64,000 nt of DNA from Tolypothrix sp. PCC 7910 (GCF_011769525.1 NZ_CP050440.1:2915501-2979500); one strand, 5' to 3'; counted from the first letter of the stretch, positions 49,455 through 59,095 are shown. The notes: generated by a model from the sequence alone, not told the origin. A program made the numbers and translations.

Positions 49455-49635
49455 TTAGAGAAAAGTTTTAACAGGTATTAGGAAATAGATTTGAGAGAAT
49501 TTACATATTAATAGTGTGTTCCTTGTCCCCTTTGCTTTTTTTCTCCTATTCAATCTTGAGTACCTAATCCCCAGTCCCCAATCCCCAGTCCCTATTCCCC
49601 AGTCCCCATGACCCTTTCTCTTCTACAATCAATGT

Positions 49636-50097
49636 ATGAATTTGCCTTCTTTTCTTTGGTTGTGGAAAATAGCGGCTTGGTCAATGGGGTTATCCTTGCT
49701 AGCATACGTGATGTTAGCGACCACCGGCTTTTGGATGTTTAAAGCGAGAAGTTCGCAACACCCGCCTAATTTACCTTTCTTAAATAGAGGAAATGCGGGG
49801 ATGCGATCGCTCCACTATACAATCGGCATTAGTATGGTTGGTTTAGTGCTACTACTACTGGCAATTGGTATTATTGGCACGTTGGGCCATTTCGGTTCAC
49901 TAGGACATTCATCTCACTTGGCTGCTGGGTTGGTAGTAGTAGCATTAGTTTTGCTATCAGCTTTTAGTGCTACCCAAATTAGTCCCGAAAGACCTTGGGT
50001 GAGAACTTTACACGTAGGTACAAATATTATTCTGTTTATAGGTTTTGCTTGGGTATCACTCACTGGTTGGAGTGTCGTGCAAAAGTATTTACCTTAA
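49636..50097 (+). CDS. DUF4079 membrane protein
   Basis: 153 residues with four membrane helices. Conserved positions include SLHYTIGISMVGL, LGHSSHLAAGL and RTLHVGTNI, whose spaced histidines suggest a haem- or metal-binding four-helix bundle like cytochrome b561-type proteins. Typical of the DUF4079 family of cyanobacteria and plastids; role not established. Confidence 0.88.
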   Translation: MNLPSFLWLWKIAAWSMGLSLLAYVMLATTGFWMFKARSSQHPPNLPFLNRGNAGMRSLHYTIGISMVGLVLLLLAIGIIGTLGHFGSLGHSSHLAAGLVVVALVLLSAFSATQISPERPWVRTLHVGTNIILFIGFAWVSLTGWSVVQKYLP

Positions 50098-50164
50098 TTC
50101 TTGAGCTTGTTAGTACAAAATTACTACTGAGGATGCGATCGCAAAAGCAAGCCTAGAAAGTAGG

Positions 50165-50200
50165 AAGCACTTTAGTGCTGATAAAAGCGCTAAAGTGCTT
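50165..50200. repeat. hairpin repeat AAGCACTTTAG...CTAAAGTGCTT
   Basis: Two 14-nt arms with near-perfect pairing and an 8-nt loop. There is no T run, so it is more likely a dispersed hairpin repeat than an intrinsic terminator, although it does follow the DUF4079 gene. Confidence 0.6.
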
Positions 50201-50311
50201 ACTATATTTATGAGCGATGGTACGAAGAACGCTCTTTAACCCAAACGGAAATTAACGGCTTGCTCATTCCTTAGTTAGGATGAAATAAAAGTCAATGATT
50301 GTAATTGAGCC

Positions 50312-50866
50312 GTGACTGCAAACTTAGTTAACACCTCAACTTCTGTTTTTCGCCTCTCACCGTTAATTAGAATAACGCTGCTGAGTTTATACTTAGCACT
50401 CACAGTTCCATTACCATTTTTAGCGCAGGTAACAGCAGCACCTACACCACCAGCTTTATTGTGGCTAGGAATTGGAATTGGTTTTATTGCTTTGTATGCA
50501 GTATTGACAGAACGAGTCATTTTAGATGACCAAGGAATTCAAGTGACTTATCCTGTCTGGGTACCGCGATTTTTTCGGAAAGGTTGGTTATTAAACTGGT
50601 CTGATGTCAAAGAATTAAAACCTCGCACCACAGGTCAAGGAGGTATAGTATATTATTTTCTCAGCCAGTCAGGACAAGCTTATTTATTACCAGTGCGTGT
50701 AGCGGGATTTGCCAAACTGGTAAGACAAGTACAAGAAAAAACGGGTATAGATACTACAGATGTTCGCCCTTTAGCTCAGCCTTGGATGTATATAATTTTG
50801 TTAGGTTTCACGTTATTATTACTGTTGGTAGATAGCTGGACTATCACCACAGCCTTAAATCAATAA
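50312..50866 (+). CDS. membrane protein with a PH-like central region
   Basis: 184 residues from GTG. Two helices near the N-terminus (about 18-70) are followed by a soluble segment ERVILDDQGIQVTYPVWVPRFFRKGWLLNWSDVKELKP that looks like bacterial PH-type (photosystem I assembly Ycf4-like) beta sheet, then a C-terminal helix. No catalytic motif. I recognise only a conserved cyanobacterial hypothetical protein. Confidence 0.75.
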   Translation: MTANLVNTSTSVFRLSPLIRITLLSLYLALTVPLPFLAQVTAAPTPPALLWLGIGIGFIALYAVLTERVILDDQGIQVTYPVWVPRFFRKGWLLNWSDVKELKPRTTGQGGIVYYFLSQSGQAYLLPVRVAGFAKLVRQVQEKTGIDTTDVRPLAQPWMYIILLGFTLLLLLVDSWTITTALNQ

Positions 50867-50904
50867 TTACTAATTCGTAATTCGTAGTTCGTAATTAACT
50901 AGGA

Positions 50905-51030
50905 CTGACGCAAAAGTCACAGAATTACGTCATTACGAGCGTAGCGACGTAATCGTCTAAAATTATGGGATTGCTTCCCTACACTACGTTCCGGTCGCAA
51001 TGACAAATTTTGCTTGCGTAAGTTCTGTTA
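50905..51030. repeat. MITE-like palindromic element
   Basis: The ends read AGGACTGACGCAAAA and, inverted, AGAACTTACGCAAGCAAAA. Inside, CATTACGAGCGTAGCGACGTAAT pairs roughly with the later CCGGTCGCAATGACA arm. This resembles the common cyanobacterial short palindromic elements beginning AGGACTTACGCA. It contains no transposase. Heptamers of AATTCGT flank it on both sides. Confidence 0.55.
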
Positions 51031-51144
51031 ACAAGGCATAGCAAATCAGGGTATTGAAGGAAAAAATAAATATTTATTTCTTCTTTCAAGCCCAGTAAGA
51101 TTAACTACGAATTACGAATTAATATCGGCCCTTTCCCCAGCAAC

Positions 51145-51933
51145 TTGAACTTGGATAATGTCACCCCTAAAGCCACACTCAGGTTAGAGCAAGTCAATCT
51201 ATTTACAAAGCTCAAAACCCAAATTTCCAGCAATCATCAAGGATACCCAATATTGCAGGATATGAGTTTTGAGGTATTGGCTGGAGAACGGATTGCGATT
51301 GTCGGCCCATCAGGCGGAGGTAAAACAGCGTTACTTAAGCTGATAAACCGCCTAATTGAGCCGACTCATGGCAAAATATTTCTGGATAATCAGGAGTATC
51401 GCCAAATTCCCATATTCCAGTTACGCCAGGTAGTGACACTGGTATTGCAAGAATCTAAGCTTTTAGGGATGACAGTTGAGCAAGCTTTAGCTTATCCACT
51501 AGTTTTACGTGGTTTATCCAAACAGACAATTCAGCAACGAGTCAGCCATTGGATAGAACAACTGCGTATCCCTAGTGACTGGTTGGGAAGGACTGAAGTG
51601 CAACTTTCTGCTGGACAACGACAGCTAGTAGCGATCGCACGTGCTTTAGTTATCCAACCAAAAATCTTATTATTAGATGAGCCAACCTCTGCCTTGGATG
51701 TTGGAACAGCCTCTCATGTTATAGAAAATTTAACCCAGCTGGCTACCACTCATCACATCACAATTTTGATGGTAAATCACCAGCTAGAACTAGCACAGAA
51801 ATTTTGCACCCGACTTTTACACCTACAACAAGGTCGGTTGTTAGCAAATCAACCAGCGTCTGAAATAGACTGGTTCAACTTACGCACCAGCTTGATGCAC
51901 GCAGAAGCTCAAGCCTCTGAAGAATGGGGTTGA
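51145..51933 (+). CDS. orphan ABC transporter ATP-binding protein
   Basis: 262 residues. Walker A GPSGGGKT (54-61), Q-loop at LQES, signature LSAGQ (154-158) and Walker B ILLLDEP (174-180) are all intact, with the switch His in VNHQ. The start is a TTG codon at 51145 and is not certain. The sequence resembles PstB/YbbL-type ATPases; no permease or binding protein lies beside it, so the substrate cannot be given. It ends 81 bp before a facing regulator gene. Confidence 0.85.
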   Translation: MNLDNVTPKATLRLEQVNLFTKLKTQISSNHQGYPILQDMSFEVLAGERIAIVGPSGGGKTALLKLINRLIEPTHGKIFLDNQEYRQIPIFQLRQVVTLVLQESKLLGMTVEQALAYPLVLRGLSKQTIQQRVSHWIEQLRIPSDWLGRTEVQLSAGQRQLVAIARALVIQPKILLLDEPTSALDVGTASHVIENLTQLATTHHITILMVNHQLELAQKFCTRLLHLQQGRLLANQPASEIDWFNLRTSLMHAEAQASEEWG

Positions 51934-52014
51934 TTAAGAGTCCAGAGTCAAAAGTCAAAAGTCTAGGAAATTTCTTAATTTTGAATTTTGAATTTCCTGT
52001 CTGCGCTGATTCAG

Positions 52015-52785
52015 CTATACACGTTGAGTACTAAGGGTTGAACGCTGATTGCTAAATCTCTCTTTAGCCAACTTTGCTGGTGAGTTGGGAAGATTGGAAT
52101 TCAAAATTTCCATGTTAAATCGGTATCCAACATTGCGGATGGTTTGAATTAAACTAGGTTGGCGAGGATCGAGTTCAACTTTTTTCCGCAGCGATAAAAC
52201 ATGAGTATCAATAGTTCGGGGATTGTCAATAGCGTCCGGCCAAGCACGACGTAGCAACTCTGATCTAGAAAGAGGCACTCCTCCCGCTTGGGCTAAAACG
52301 TATAATAAACTAAATTCTTGGGGCGTTAAGTCAATAAACTCCCCTTGAAATCTCACCCGGCGTTGCACCAAATCAATTTGGAGCGAGCCGTAATCCAGAT
52401 AAGCTGGTGCTACTGGTGTGCGGTTGCGGCGAATTAGTGCTTCTACTCTGGCGAGAAACTCTTGCATTCCAAAAGGTTTGCTCAGGTAATCATCTGCTCC
52501 CGCCTTCAAACCAGCGACAATATCGGATTCATTACTACGAGCAGATAGCATTAAAATTAAAGGTTGTTGCTGACGATGCAACCAACGGCAAAACTCAATG
52601 CCATCACCATCAGGTAAATCAGCATCTAGAATTACCAGTGTTGGTTGCTGGTTTAAAAACACTTCCCTTGCTTGATAAATGCTGGCGGCTTGGTGTACTC
52701 GATATTCCAACTGTTGTAAGTGCCAACCTAGCAACGACCTGAGATGGGGATTCCCCTCAACGATTTCAATACAAACCGAACCCAC
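52015..52785 (-). CDS. OmpR-family response regulator with altered acidic pocket
   Basis: 256 residues from GTG. A receiver domain (1-120) is joined to a winged-helix DNA-binding domain (about 140-232; QEFSLLYVLAQAG, IDTHVLSLRKKVE, IRNVGYRF). The phospho-acceptor D54 (VILDADLPDGDG) and the Lys of SKPF remain. The usual acidic pair near the N-terminus is reduced to IVEGN (E10, G11), so Mg binding may be weakened, as in atypical regulators. No histidine kinase is adjacent; the target genes are unknown. Confidence 0.9.
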   Translation of the reverse strand: MGSVCIEIVEGNPHLRSLLGWHLQQLEYRVHQAASIYQAREVFLNQQPTLVILDADLPDGDGIEFCRWLHRQQQPLILMLSARSNESDIVAGLKAGADDYLSKPFGMQEFLARVEALIRRNRTPVAPAYLDYGSLQIDLVQRRVRFQGEFIDLTPQEFSLLYVLAQAGGVPLSRSELLRRAWPDAIDNPRTIDTHVLSLRKKVELDPRQPSLIQTIRNVGYRFNMEILNSNLPNSPAKLAKERFSNQRSTLSTQRV

Positions 52786-53348
52786 GGTGGCAAGACCCCT
52801 TAGCGTTGATGAATTTCAAAGTAACAAGCCCAGTCTCAAGGTTTTGTAGTCTTTGTTACTCCTATTACTATTCTCTTTATATTTCCTTATAGAAATAGTG
52901 GCTAGAAGTTTAACTTATGCTTTAACCCCAGCCAATTAGTAATTTTCTTAAATTTTTGTTATAATTATTTAAATTAGTGCTAGATGAACACCCAAGCTCC
53001 TACAACGCAGTAATGCAGCACAACTAAATCACCAAAAAGCTAACCCTTAGCTATTTGTCTTTCTTATCTTTCTGCTTGATGGTGAAAAAAGATTGCACCT
53101 TGCATCAGTTTAGTGTTGACTTACACAGATAAAGCTGAGATGTTACTAAAAGTAAATTATAAAAATAGCTTACCAAATAATCTTATTCTCGATTTTCTGG
53201 AATAGGATGTAAATACGTTGTAGCTGCTTGAGGGTAATGCCCAAAACAGAGATATTGATTTTGACTCAATGCTAGGGGGAAAGTGACACTTCACATTTCC
53301 GCGTGAATCATTTACAATTCTCATTCCAAAGAGATTAATTCAGCAGTT
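52786..53348. other. 563-bp spacer upstream of the DUF6761 gene
   Basis: Non-coding. Contains the leftward promoter for the regulator and the rightward promoter for the DUF6761 gene. AT-rich around 52900-53000 and 53120-53200; no confident motif. Confidence 0.45.
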
Positions 53349-53603
53349 ATGCTCCAAGACACACAAACCATCCGCTATTACCAAAGACTGACCGACGCCT
53401 TCGTCGAGCTATGGAATCGTGGTTATCGCATGGATGATATGCGGATGTATTTGGATGGATATCTCGCCGCACTGCGGCATAGCAACGCAATCGAGCCTTA
53501 CTTGATTCATCGTTTAGAAGAGGAAGCAAGCCGCTACCTTTACGACGCATCAAACTTTGCAATGACTCAACCAGAACCGGAACCACAACACGATTATTAC
53601 TAA
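53349..53603 (+). CDS. DUF6761 family protein
   Basis: 84 residues, acidic and helical: TIRYYQRLTDAFVELWNRGYRMDDMRMYLDGYLAALRHS, then HRLEEEASRYLYD. This matches the small cyanobacterial DUF6761 family; function unknown. A terminator follows about 120 bp downstream. Confidence 0.88.
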   Translation: MLQDTQTIRYYQRLTDAFVELWNRGYRMDDMRMYLDGYLAALRHSNAIEPYLIHRLEEEASRYLYDASNFAMTQPEPEPQHDYY

Positions 53604-53725
53604 TGCTGCGCCCAGTTTTCGAGCGTTAACCACTAATCAACGCAGATGATTATAACATATTACCTGCCTTGATCAAGGGGTTAAGTGGTGTGAAATATTG
53701 GAGAAATTTTTTTGATAAAAATTAT

Positions 53726-53771
53726 CCCCTTAGTGATATTTTAGATTTCCCTATATCACTAAGGGGGTTTT
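53726..53771 (+). terminator. rho-independent terminator
   Basis: Perfect 14-bp arms CCCCTTAGTGATAT / ATATCACTAAGGGG with a 13-nt loop, then GTTTTT. It ends the DUF6761 transcript. Confidence 0.9.
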
Positions 53772-53961
53772 TAACTGGGGATTGGGAACTGGGGACTGGG
53801 GATGAGGGAGATAGGAAGCAAAGAAGCAATCCCTTTCAGCAATTACCCATTACCAATATCCCAGTTCCATTTTACTAAGAAATGTAAATTCATAATTTGA
53901 CTGCATAAAATTTTGATGAAGCGCTGATAGGTTAGTGCAGTTTTAAGTAGGACGACCTTAT

Positions 53962-55311
53962 GTGACAGGCCTAGAATTAACTTTTGAGCAAGCAATGCTG
54001 GTTTTAGATACAGTGTTGCAGAAAAAGCATTTAAGTAACATTCAAGAGTTAGTATTCCGATTGTGCTGGAAAGGATATACCTATGCAGAAATTGCTGAAA
54101 CCTCAGGTTATGACGATGATTACATCCGAGATGTAGGCTTTCGATTATGGCAGACACTTTCAAAAGCACTGGGAGAAAACATCGCTAAAAGTAACGTCAA
54201 AACAGTGCTACGAAGGTATTATGCCAACCTGGTACCAGCAGAATCAGCAGGATCTAACAACACAGCATTTCCTCTGCCAAAACCCCAGCGCCGTCAAGAT
54301 TGGGGAGAAGCGATAGATGTTGCAATTTTTTATGGACGCAAAGTAGAACAAGCATTACTGGAAAAGTGGATTATCCAAGAAAAATGTCGCTTAGTAATGC
54401 TGCTAGGAATTGGGGGAATTGGTAAAACAGCTTTGTCTGTGAAGGTAGCAGAACAGTTACAGGGTAAGTTTGATTTTGTAATTTGGCGTAGTCTCCGAAA
54501 TCGCCCACCGATTTCGGCTCTTCTGCGGGATTTAATTCTGTTTCTCTCGCAAGATACAGAAGTAAATTTACCAGAAATCACAGATGGGCAAATTTCTTGT
54601 TTGATTAAGTATTTACGCTCCCAACGCTGTTTGATTTTGCTAGATAATATCGAATCGATTTTTCAGGAAGGGGAAACCGCAGGACATTATTGCCCTGGAT
54701 ATGAAGGATATGGTCAACTTTTGCGGCGTGTGGGAGACGAAGTACATCAAAGTTGCCTGATATTTACTACTAGAGAAACTCCCAGCGGTTTTACTGCTAG
54801 GGAAGGTGAAACTTTGCCAGTGCGATCGCTTCAATTAACTGGGTTACCACAATTAGAATCGCAGCAAATCCTCTCTAGCAAAGGATTAGCGAATTCAGCA
54901 GCTGAAACTAAGCAACTAATTCAGTCCTACACAGGTAATCCTTTAGCATTGAAAATTGCTGCAACAACCATCCAGAGCTTATTTGATGGCGATATTTCCC
55001 AATTTTTACAGCAAGGGCCAGTTGTTTTTGGCGACATTTGGGTAATTTTAGAGCAACAGTTTCACCGCCTGTCTGCTAACGAAAAGCAAGTCATGTACTC
55101 ACTAGCAATCAAACAAAAGTGGGTAACGCTAACGGAATTGCAACAAGATGTTGTACCGCAAATCTCTGAAGGAGAATTATTAGAAGCACTTTTGTCTTTA
55201 CAAAGGCGATCGCTTCTCGAACAGCAATCAGGGCGCTATAGCCAACAACCTGTAGTTATGGAATACGTAACTGATAACCTGATGGGGCAGGTGTGCTGTG
55301 TGCTAAGTTGA
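53962..55311 (+). CDS. truncated NB-ARC (STAND) ATPase
   Basis: 449 residues from GTG. The N-terminal ~95 residues form a helical, HTH-like module (VFRLCWKGYTYAEIAETSGY), as in NB-ARC proteins of Nostoc. The ATPase core has Walker A GIGGIGKT (149-156) and Walker B CLILLDNIES, followed by winged-helix-like segments (LSANEKQVMYSLAI). Relatives normally continue past YVTDNLMGQVC with WD40 or other sensor repeats; here the frame stops at VLS just after. The sensor domain is therefore missing, by truncation or frameshift. It lies 40 bp before queD. Confidence 0.85.
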   Translation: MTGLELTFEQAMLVLDTVLQKKHLSNIQELVFRLCWKGYTYAEIAETSGYDDDYIRDVGFRLWQTLSKALGENIAKSNVKTVLRRYYANLVPAESAGSNNTAFPLPKPQRRQDWGEAIDVAIFYGRKVEQALLEKWIIQEKCRLVMLLGIGGIGKTALSVKVAEQLQGKFDFVIWRSLRNRPPISALLRDLILFLSQDTEVNLPEITDGQISCLIKYLRSQRCLILLDNIESIFQEGETAGHYCPGYEGYGQLLRRVGDEVHQSCLIFTTRETPSGFTAREGETLPVRSLQLTGLPQLESQQILSSKGLANSAAETKQLIQSYTGNPLALKIAATTIQSLFDGDISQFLQQGPVVFGDIWVILEQQFHRLSANEKQVMYSLAIKQKWVTLTELQQDVVPQISEGELLEALLSLQRRSLLEQQSGRYSQQPVVMEYVTDNLMGQVCCVLS

Positions 55312-55351
55312 AATTGCTTCCTGACTTAGCACTCGTTATGGTGATTGCAAA

Positions 55352-55738
55352 ATGCCCGAATGGAAACTAGTAACAGAATTTACTTTTGATAGCGCTCACT
55401 ACATCAAAGATTACGATGGCCCTTGTGGCCGGATGCATGGGCATACTTATAAAGTCAGAATGGAGGCAAAATCATCACAACTTCACTCTTCAGAATTTTG
55501 TCCACATCCGGTTATGGTGGCTGACTTTAGAACTTTGCGTTGGGCGAAACAAGACGTAACTAAAGGAGGACTCGACCACTGCGTTCTTAATGAAGTTTTA
55601 CCTCCAGAATATGAAACTACTGCTGAGATGATTGCCAAGTATATTTATGACCGAACTAAGCAGCAGTTACCGCCAAATGTAGAACTCAAAGTAAGGGTTT
55701 CAGAAACAGCGAATAGCTGGGTTGAGTATCACGAGTAA
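55352..55738 (+). CDS. queD: 6-carboxy-tetrahydropterin synthase / 6-pyruvoyl-tetrahydropterin synthase
   Basis: 128 residues. Zn ligands H16, H29 and H31 (FDSAHY; MHGHTY) and the catalytic Cys C25 (GPCGRMHGH) are present, with LDHCVLNE later. The family makes the precursor of queuosine or of pterins from dihydroneopterin triphosphate. Length and motifs fit the bacterial QueD/PTPS form; the choice between them cannot be made from this sequence alone. A terminator follows. Confidence 0.93.
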   Translation: MPEWKLVTEFTFDSAHYIKDYDGPCGRMHGHTYKVRMEAKSSQLHSSEFCPHPVMVADFRTLRWAKQDVTKGGLDHCVLNEVLPPEYETTAEMIAKYIYDRTKQQLPPNVELKVRVSETANSWVEYHE

Positions 55739-55770
55739 TCTTCGCTAAAGTTTGCTTTGGTTAACCTTTC

Positions 55771-55803
55771 AGCTTTCCGATTTAATTCGGGAAGCTATTT
55801 TTT
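55771..55803 (+). terminator. rho-independent terminator
   Basis: AGCTTTCCGA / TCGGGAAGCT stem (one G-U) with a 6-nt loop and T6, 32 bp after the queD stop. Confidence 0.88.
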
Positions 55804-55913
55804 ATGAGCAACTAAGGAAACCTACTATTTACTTACAGTTTGTCTGTACAAATTTAGCTAATAAAAGTATAACTATATACTAACAGCAATGAGTTTTTTA
55901 TTTCAAAACTAGT

Positions 55914-56450
55914 ATGGCAAAATACCAGCCTCTGTTTACCACCCTTGCTTTATGCTCTCTCTCCCTTACTACTCTAACTAGCAGTAGCTTGGCTCAAAAT
56001 AAAGCTGTAAATCAAGGTAGCTTACAAGCACAAGCGACTACTTCTACTTCCGTTTCTACGTGCCCGTTACCTACAGAGATTGCGGTAACATTTTTAAAAT
56101 CTGTATGTCAGGAAGTGAAACTCACAGAAGCCAGAATTTATTACCGTTACTTCAGTAGTGATACTAATAAATTTGGTAGATATCTCACCACCAATCTTTA
56201 TCACAATAATGTAGAAGTAATTAGAAAATTAGCTTTAAAGCAAGAATGGGGCAACCAAGCGAAAATGATGTTAACAGTAACTGTCCCGGCTGGAACGAAA
56301 GTGTACCAAGGAATAGTTGCGCCTCAAGAACCGTCACAATGTTATCCAGGTGGTGGACAGCAAATATTTATTCAAGATTCCAAAGATCCAAATTTAAAAT
56401 GGTCTGAAGGAACCCCATTGCAAGTAGCAGAATTTAAGTGTCCTTTATAA
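55914..56450 (+). CDS. secreted protein of unknown function
   Basis: 178 residues with a clear signal peptide (MAKYQPLFTTLALCSLS...SLAQ, cleavage after residue ~27). Four cysteines (CPLP, SVCQE, QCYPG, FKCPL) could form two disulfides. No recognised family or catalytic motif. Flanked by queD and another small gene; no operon partner is evident. Confidence 0.75.
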   Translation: MAKYQPLFTTLALCSLSLTTLTSSSLAQNKAVNQGSLQAQATTSTSVSTCPLPTEIAVTFLKSVCQEVKLTEARIYYRYFSSDTNKFGRYLTTNLYHNNVEVIRKLALKQEWGNQAKMMLTVTVPAGTKVYQGIVAPQEPSQCYPGGGQQIFIQDSKDPNLKWSEGTPLQVAEFKCPL

Positions 56451-56592
56451 AAGGCGCTAAATTAATCACTTCCAGATAAAATTTGTACAAAGTTGCGATC
56501 GCTATTTTGGATATTGGTTTCCAGCATCCAAAAACTGAATTTTCAAAGACGGCGATCGCAACATTATTTACCAATATTTCTATTTACAAAAG

Positions 56593-56874
56593 ATGGAAGC
56601 AAAAAAAGTAGAATTTCTGAAGCTGATTGATCGAGCACTGGAAGTAGGAAAAACAATGCTTGATACTGGATATCCGTCTTCAGACAGATTAAATAACTTA
56701 ATTGATCAATTACAGCAAATTAAAGCCGAAACGATTAGCGATCGCCTAGAACCTTCAGGCGGAACTGTCACGCTAGGCTTGGCGCGGGAAGTTGCTGATT
56801 GGATTGAGAACTTAGATTCACCCTTATTAAAAGCTGTAAGTGCAATAGAGATTTATTACCAGCAGCAATTATAA
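56593..56874 (+). CDS. small conserved cyanobacterial protein
   Basis: 93 residues, no signal peptide, helical (KVEFLKLIDRALEVGKTMLDTGYPSSDRLNNLIDQLQQIKAE; LAREVADWIENLDSP). No named family recognised. AT-rich DNA with a CCAATT-containing stretch (56887) follows. Confidence 0.65.
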   Translation: MEAKKVEFLKLIDRALEVGKTMLDTGYPSSDRLNNLIDQLQQIKAETISDRLEPSGGTVTLGLAREVADWIENLDSPLLKAVSAIEIYYQQQL

Positions 56875-57166
56875 AGTCGAAAATTATACCAATTCTTATG
56901 TAATTGTGTTTGCTTGTAGGCAGTTACACTAATTTTGTTTTTTCAAAAAACACTAGTATAATTAAGCATATATACTGTATAATATTAGTCAAATCTTCAA
57001 AGGATTTTGTCAATTTTAATAACTGATTCTGAACGTTCATAAAGAAATAAATCAGTTTATTAAGGTTTTAATAATACTTATCTCAGCTTCGACATTCATT
57101 CCGTTATTTGCTGCTGGAATTGTGTAATCTGAAAACAGCTAAAGCTAATAATGAAATTGAGGTCTG

Positions 57167-57382
57167 ATGACTCCTACGATTATGCGTCAGCTATGGTCTG
57201 TGGTTGAAACCGCGCAAACCAAGACCCTATTACAGCTAGACGATGCTACCTTGGTGCAATGGTTAGTCAAACAAACCAACACCCAAGCATTGTTAGAACC
57301 GAAAGAAACTGATTTTCTCTGCGATTACATTCAATCTCGTTTGTCTTTGATTCGCGATTTAGCTTATGAACGACAGTGTTAA
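57167..57382 (+). CDS. small conserved hypothetical protein
   Basis: 71 residues, helical, acidic (MRQLWSVVETAQTKTLLQLDDATLVQWLVKQT; FLCDYIQSRLSLIRDLAYERQC). I recognise no domain. It lies tail to tail with ribD (60 bp apart). Confidence 0.65.
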   Translation: MTPTIMRQLWSVVETAQTKTLLQLDDATLVQWLVKQTNTQALLEPKETDFLCDYIQSRLSLIRDLAYERQC

Positions 57383-57442
57383 GACGAGAGCGATCGCAAT
57401 ATCCTAGTCCTCATTGTCAAGGCAGTAAATTTAAGCTATTGG

Positions 57443-58630
57443 CTATTGATGTTGTCGGGGTAAATAGCCTTCTACCAAGCAATCAGAACCAACTACACGC
57501 CAGCGAACATTTTCTAAAGTTAAAGCTTCAGTCATCGTGGTAAAACCCAAATCGCCTACAGGCGTGGGAGCATGACTACCACCAATGATTTTGGGAGCAA
57601 TAAAGGCAAGAATTTTTTGCACCGCTCTTTGTGCGATCGCACTTGCAGCTAAAGTACCACCACATTCCCATAGAACGCTACAAAAACCCCGCTCATACAA
57701 GTGCCCCATGACATTATCTGGTGTGAGTGACGTGAACTCCACCACTTCTACACCCTTTTGCCGTAACATTTCTTGAATATTCGGATTAGCGCCTACCTCC
57801 GTTAAGACTAAAGTAGGAGCTTCCCCTGTTTCCCACAGGTGAGCATTTTCTGGCAAGTCAAGATGGCGACTCATCACCACCCGCAAGGGATTATGGGCTC
57901 CTACCTGATGGCTCGTTAAGTAAGGATTGTCTTGCCGCACAGTATTACCACCCACAATAACAGCATCACAAGCAGCCCGTAGTTGATGTACTTCACTGCG
58001 GGCTGCTTGATTTGTTACCCAAGCACTATGACCGGATGTGGTAGCAATTTTGCCATCCAAAGTCATGGCATACTTCAAAATACCTAAAGGGCGCTTGTAG
58101 AGAATTCGATGTACAAAAGCTTCATTGAGTTGCTGACAGGCTGCTTCTTCCACGCCCACTACAACTTCTATTCCCGCAGCACGTAACCGGGCAATCCCGC
58201 CTCCTGCTACCAGTGGGTTGGGATCTACCATACCCACAACCACCTTTGACACTCCCGCATTAATTAATCCTTCCGAACAAGGTGGAGTTCGCCCATAATG
58301 GTTGCAAGGTTCCAAACTGACATAGACTGTAGCACCACGAGCGCTTTCTCCCGCTGCTCTGAGGGCAAAAACTTCCGCATGAGGTTCACCAGCACGGGGA
58401 TGAAACCCTTCACCCACAATTTCCCCATCCTTAACAACCACTGCACCCACCAACGGATTTGGGGAAGTGCGCCCCAAAGCGCGACGGGCGAGTTCCAAAC
58501 ATCGCCGCATCATCAGGGAATCAAAATCACTCCCTACCCTGTTCCCAGGCGAATCAACTGGAAGCGTATTTTCTGGAGTGTAGTTAGGTCGAGATGCATC
58601 TGCTTGAGTGACCACAGGGGAATTATCCAT
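57443..58630 (-). CDS. ribD: bifunctional riboflavin biosynthesis deaminase/reductase
   Basis: 395 residues from the ATG at 58630 (a GTG at 58645 would add five). The N-terminal deaminase has GEPHAEVFAL and EPCNHYGRTPPC with the Zn-binding His and Cys residues; the C-terminal reductase has the NADPH-binding segment AMTLDGKIATTSG and GGNTVRQDNPYLT. It carries out two steps from the GTP-derived pyrimidine towards riboflavin. About 40 extra N-terminal residues precede the deaminase domain. Single gene here. Confidence 0.95.
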   Translation of the reverse strand: MDNSPVVTQADASRPNYTPENTLPVDSPGNRVGSDFDSLMMRRCLELARRALGRTSPNPLVGAVVVKDGEIVGEGFHPRAGEPHAEVFALRAAGESARGATVYVSLEPCNHYGRTPPCSEGLINAGVSKVVVGMVDPNPLVAGGGIARLRAAGIEVVVGVEEAACQQLNEAFVHRILYKRPLGILKYAMTLDGKIATTSGHSAWVTNQAARSEVHQLRAACDAVIVGGNTVRQDNPYLTSHQVGAHNPLRVVMSRHLDLPENAHLWETGEAPTLVLTEVGANPNIQEMLRQKGVEVVEFTSLTPDNVMGHLYERGFCSVLWECGGTLAASAIAQRAVQKILAFIAPKIIGGSHAPTPVGDLGFTTMTEALTLENVRWRVVGSDCLVEGYLPRQHQ

Positions 58631-58645
58631 AATTTTGGGCAACAC

Positions 58646-59095
58646 TCTAAATATTTTCCACGCTAGCTGCTCTTTTGCGCGAGATTTTCACAGTAATATT
58701 CAGCTTTTACTTTTGGTGATCTTAACTTACAGGGATTTGGGCATGGGGCACTGGGCATTGAGCATGGGGTAATGGGTAATGGGATTTTCTCTGCTATTTC
58801 CTCTAGCTTGAAAGTGCTGAGTGCTGAGAAAAATCCCATTGAGGCTGCCTCCTCTGCTCCCTCATTATCCTTGTTCTCCCTGGGGTTCTGGGGTGATAAC
58901 AATCCAGCAATACCTTGATGTAGATAGATTTATCTTAGGGGCACGGGCATTGCCCTGCCCTTACCAAAGTATTCGGATCATGACTAAAATCAAACTGTAT
59001 TAGGAGCGTAATTTTGCTTATAAAGCCATATCAAACAATCAATTATCTTGTCTGTAGGGGCATGACATCCAAACAATTTCAGTAAAACAGAGATT
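58646..59095. other. repeat-rich spacer between ribD and the mre cluster
   Basis: 450 bp without a gene. Contains the ribD promoter, heptamers such as GGGCATGGGGCA/TGGGTAATGGG at 58739-58790, and a hairpin-like GGGGCACGGGCATTGCCCTGCCC near 58939. Nothing further can be supported. Confidence 0.55.
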
